Source of the DNA: G020354785 sp964461435
Lineage (GTDB): Bacteria; Bacteroidota; Bacteroidia; Bacteroidales; UBA10428
Direction: 5' to 3'
Length of the DNA: 64,000 nt
NCBI GenBank assembly: GCA_964461435.1
Contig: CAYWUI010000005.1
Span: 36,950 to 100,949, forward strand
The position numbers and the translations under genes were made by a program. Of the stretch, positions 61,510-64,000 are shown one piece after another. Within the stretch, counting starts at the first letter, position 1. Each line of letters opens with the position of its first letter. The notes beneath the pieces are model-generated. The model did no database searches. It saw only the letters and a program-made list of their open reading frames with translations, and was not told the DNA's origin.

Positions 61510-62334
61510 TTAATCAAATTCAGAAATGCAACTTCTTATTTTGACAAGCCTGTCCAGTAATTTTTCAAGTTCGCTCAGCTTAATCATACTTAAGCCGTCT
61601 GATTTGGATCTGTCCGGTTCAGGATGTGTTTCCAAAAAGATGCCATCAACGCCTACTGCTATACCTGCCCTTGCCACAGTTTCTGCCAGCTCAGGCCTCC
61701 CGCCTGAGATGCCTGCATCCTGGTTTGGCTGTTGTAAAGAATGGGTAATATCCAGAACGACCGGCAAATTCATTTTTTGCATGTCTATAATACCCCTGTA
61801 GTCTATTATCAAATCCTGGTAGCCGAACATTGTTCCCCTTTCAGTAAGCATCACTTTCTTGTTTCCCGACAGAAGAACTTTATGTGCTGCGAACTTTATT
61901 GACTCGGGGGACATAAACTGTCCTTTTTTGATATTTACTGCTTTCCCCGTTTTTGCGGCAGCTATTAATAATTCCGTCTGCCTGCACAGAAATGCAGGGA
62001 TTTGCAGTACATCAACATACTGTGCTGCAAGGGCTGCTTCATCAACAGAATGAATGTCAGTTAAAACAGGGATATTAAATTTCTCTTTTATTTTCTTCAA
62101 TATTGCCAGTGCTTCCTTATCTCCTATGCCTGTAAAAGAATCCAATTTCGACCTGTTAGCCTTTTTATATGATGCTTTAAAAATATAGGGTATTTTATAT
62201 TTATTGCTAATACTGACAATATTTTCAGCAATCCGGAAACATATATCTTTGCTTTCAACAACACAAGGCCCGGCTATAAGAAAGAAATTCTTATCTGTAT
62301 ATTTTATCCCGGGTATGATATCTGTTATTTGCAT
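61510..62334 (-). CDS. kdsA: 3-deoxy-8-phosphooctulonate synthase (Kdo-8-P synthase)
   Basis: KdsA condenses arabinose 5-phosphate with phosphoenolpyruvate to make Kdo 8-phosphate for lipopolysaccharide. The 274-residue protein has FLIAGPCVVES, IFKASYKKANRSKLDSF, PVLTDIHSVDEA, VLQIPAFLCRQTEL, VNIKKGQF, LTERGTMFGYQDLIID, VLDITHSLQQPN and IFLETHPEPDRSKSDG. A cysteine in AGPCVVE, where the E. coli enzyme has Asn, marks it as a class II metal-dependent enzyme. It lies 29 bases downstream of the small HTH-like gene on the same strand. Confidence 0.96.
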   Translation of the reverse strand: MQITDIIPGIKYTDKNFFLIAGPCVVESKDICFRIAENIVSISNKYKIPYIFKASYKKANRSKLDSFTGIGDKEALAILKKIKEKFNIPVLTDIHSVDEAALAAQYVDVLQIPAFLCRQTELLIAAAKTGKAVNIKKGQFMSPESIKFAAHKVLLSGNKKVMLTERGTMFGYQDLIIDYRGIIDMQKMNLPVVLDITHSLQQPNQDAGISGGRPELAETVARAGIAVGVDGIFLETHPEPDRSKSDGLSMIKLSELEKLLDRLVKIRSCISEFD

Positions 62335-62363
62335 GATACCTTAAGTATTTTTAGTTAAGTATA

Positions 62364-62897
62364 TTATTTGCCACTTTTCCTGAGTATTGAAAGAATATCT
62401 CTTGAATCTTTCAATTTTCCAGCTAATTGCTGTAATTCAAAAATGGTCTTTACTCCGAAGTTTCCTGTCAGCTTTAATTCATTGAAATCCAGTTCAGCAA
62501 TTTTTTTAATTGTTGTGATGCCATTTTCTTTAAGAACTTTCTTTATCCTCTCTGATATTGCAATATTATCGACAGTTATACTCTCCAGCTCTCTTTTTAG
62601 AGTATGTGTGCTGTTTTGTTCAATATCATTATAATCTTCCTTATTGTCAAAGTCCAGGTTTTCATATATTTGTTTGTATATCTTATTAATTGCCTTTTTA
62701 AAAGGAGCAAATGCCATTTCCTTAATTCTTAATTGATTTGTTTTCTCTGAAACTGCAAGGTCACCATATAATTTATTTTCTATGAATACTTTTTTGCAGA
62801 TAGTAGCTTCAGCTCCCGTTATTCCGCAATAATCCCTTAAGAGTGGATTATCAGTGAACATACTGACAATTTCTTCAAAATGTCTTTTCTCATTCAT
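62364..62897 (-). CDS. Small protein with sigma4-like HTH and alpha-CTD-like helix-hairpin-helix
   Basis: A 177-residue protein not assigned to a known family. The N-terminal half includes GAEATICKKVFIENKLYGDL and LAVSEKTNQLRIKEMAFAPFKKAINKIYKQI, which looks like the sigma region 4 helix-turn-helix and following helix. The C-terminal third contains NGITTIKKIAELDFNELKLT and GNFGVKTIFELQQLAGKL, the pattern of the RNA polymerase alpha C-terminal domain and related HhH folds. A short acidic linker (DFDNKEDYNDIEQN) joins them. It probably binds DNA or polymerase; a nucleoid or transcription role is inference. It precedes kdsA by 29 bases and may be co-transcribed with it. Confidence 0.7.
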   Translation of the reverse strand: MNEKRHFEEIVSMFTDNPLLRDYCGITGAEATICKKVFIENKLYGDLAVSEKTNQLRIKEMAFAPFKKAINKIYKQIYENLDFDNKEDYNDIEQNSTHTLKRELESITVDNIAISERIKKVLKENGITTIKKIAELDFNELKLTGNFGVKTIFELQQLAGKLKDSRDILSILRKSGK

Positions 62898-62990
62898 ATT
62901 TATTATGTACTAAATTATTCTTATGGACTGATGTTATATTTTATAACCTTATATAATAAGTAAAATTAAACTATTGGAAGATAAAATATT

Positions 62991-64000
62991 TTAGTAGTTA
63001 TACTTTTTTTTCCACAATTTTTTTAATCTCTCCAGTATCTCTTTTTCTCTTATATTATCCTGAGGATTATAAAATATTGTATTTTTTATTTTTTCAGGCA
63101 GAAACTCTTCACTGACGAAGTTTCCTTCGTAGCTATGAGCATATTTATAGTCTTTTCCGTACCCTAAATCTTTCATCAGTTTTGTCGGCGCATTTCTAAT
63201 ATTAAGAGGCACAGGCAAATCACCGGTTTTTCTGACAGTCTCCTGTGCCTCATTAATTGCCATGTAAGCTGAATTACTTTTAGGTGAGGTCGCCAGGTAA
63301 ACTGCTATTTCCGACAGGATGATTCTTGATTCGGGCCAGCCAATCATGTTAACAGCCTCAAAACCAGCTGTTGTAAGAAGCAAAGCATTCGGATTAGCCA
63401 TTCCTATATCTTCAGCAGCAAGAATTACTAATCTTCGCGCAATGAACCTGGGATCTTCTCCTCCTTCCACCATCCTTGCAAGCCAGTATGCTGCAGCATT
63501 GGGATCACTGCCCCTTATTGATTTAATGAATGCCGATATTATATCGTAGTGCTGTTCCCCTTTTTTATCATATAGAGCTATATTTTCCTGGACTTTTGCA
63601 ATTACCAGATCGTTTGTAATTTTTATCTTTTTGTTCTTATCAGGTTTTACAGAATTAACAACCAGTTCTATCATATTAAGGAGTTTTCTCGCATCTCCTC
63701 CGGAATAACGCAGCAAAGCTTCATCTTCAATAATTTCAACTGGCATATCTTTCAATATAATATCCTTCTTAAGTGCCCTGTTAAGTATTTCAAGCAATTC
63801 ATCCTTTTCCAGGGGTTTCATAACATATACATGGCATCTTGAGAGAAGGGGCGAAATAACCTCAAAAGAAGGATTTTCAGTTGTTGCCCCTATTAGTGTT
63901 AAAATGCCCTGTTCTACGGAACCAAGGAGTGAATCCTGCTGTGATTTATTAAACCTGTGAATCTCGTCAATAAATAATATGAGGTTGGGGCGGTTGAAGA
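62991..64000 (-). CDS. rarA: Replication-associated recombination protein RarA/MgsA, 5' end outside window
   Basis: RarA is a clamp-loader-like AAA+ ATPase that acts at stalled replication forks. The gene is read leftward and continues beyond base 64000, so only the C-terminal 335 codons are seen. At the right edge the frame reads FFNRPNLILFIDEIHRFNKSQ (Walker B), then GAATTENPSFEVISPLLSRCHV (sensor 1). The C-terminal part has the MgsA domain (AYWLARMVEGGEDPRFIARR, PESRIILSEIAVYLATSPKSN, LGYGKDYKYAHSYEGNFV). The ATG at 63821 is internal. Confidence 0.95.
   Translation of the reverse strand, partial: FNRPNLILFIDEIHRFNKSQQDSLLGSVEQGILTLIGATTENPSFEVISPLLSRCHVYVMKPLEKDELLEILNRALKKDIILKDMPVEIIEDEALLRYSGGDARKLLNMIELVVNSVKPDKNKKIKITNDLVIAKVQENIALYDKKGEQHYDIISAFIKSIRGSDPNAAAYWLARMVEGGEDPRFIARRLVILAAEDIGMANPNALLLTTAGFEAVNMIGWPESRIILSEIAVYLATSPKSNSAYMAINEAQETVRKTGDLPVPLNIRNAPTKLMKDLGYGKDYKYAHSYEGNFVSEEFLPEKIKNTIFYNPQDNIREKEILERLKKLWKKKYNY

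Noticed and set aside
1..64000. CRISPR arrays, prophage, insertion sequences, tRNA or rRNA genes
   Set aside because: No regularly spaced repeats, transposases, phage structural genes or tRNA cloverleaf sequences were recognised by eye on either strand. A covariance-model scan was not possible here.

Overview
The window comes from a chromosome of the phylum Bacteroidota, most likely an anaerobic Bacteroidales/Marinilabiliales-type bacterium. Pointers are two proteins with C-terminal type IX secretion (T9SS) sorting domains, Bacteroidota-style promoters (TAnnTTTG, sometimes with TTG about 20 bases upstream), a fused E1 alpha-beta 2-oxoacid dehydrogenase, a GH2/GH97 glycosidase set, reg-propeller signalling and Kdo synthesis (Gram-negative envelope). 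TAG is used as an ordinary stop codon.

Layout. 1-9.4 kb: 3' end of uvrA, a run of exported proteins of unknown function, endonuclease III, a TMTC-like membrane glycosyltransferase with TPRs, ndk, dciA-like and recF. 9.5-10.7 kb: a TPR protein and ribH. 10.8-17.7 kb: a complete efflux operon (TetR, TolC, HlyD, two unequal ABC ATPases, two ABC-2 permeases) with an operator-like palindrome at its promoter. 17.8-23 kb: a GH2 glycosidase with an inserted PA14 domain, a decayed lacZ fragment and a GH97 alpha-galactosidase-like enzyme. 23-30.8 kb: aldo/keto reductase, outer-membrane barrel, acetyltransferase, phosphoesterase, DUF975 protein, a T9SS-exported protein whose signal peptide is interrupted by an amber codon, and a membrane J-domain protein.

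31-44 kb is the most interesting part. uxaC (glucuronate isomerase) stands divergent to a long operon: LacI regulator, D-mannonate-type SDR dehydrogenase, PPi-type phosphofructokinase, HAD hydrolase, LarA-type racemase/epimerase, Gfo/Idh oxidoreductase, PdxB-like dehydrogenase and 6-phosphogluconate dehydrogenase. No mannonate dehydratase, KDG kinase or KDPG aldolase is present. The gene set suggests a route glucuronate -> fructuronate -> mannonate -> gluconate -> 6-phosphogluconate -> ribulose-5-phosphate, with the LarA homologue as the C2 epimerase. An AT-rich island carrying an MvaI/BcnI-type restriction-modification pair and a broken P63C gene lies between uxaC and this operon.

44-64 kb: flavodoxin, the E1 fusion and E2 of a 2-oxoacid dehydrogenase, an unrecognised protein, a secreted SBBP-repeat protein, a 15-repeat propeller/SpoIIE phosphatase, a beta-lactamase-fold hydrolase, a threonine aldolase, queA, a DUF2027-Smr protein, the RNase P RNA gene (rnpB), kdsA, a small HTH/alpha-CTD-like protein, and the 3' part of rarA running off the right end.
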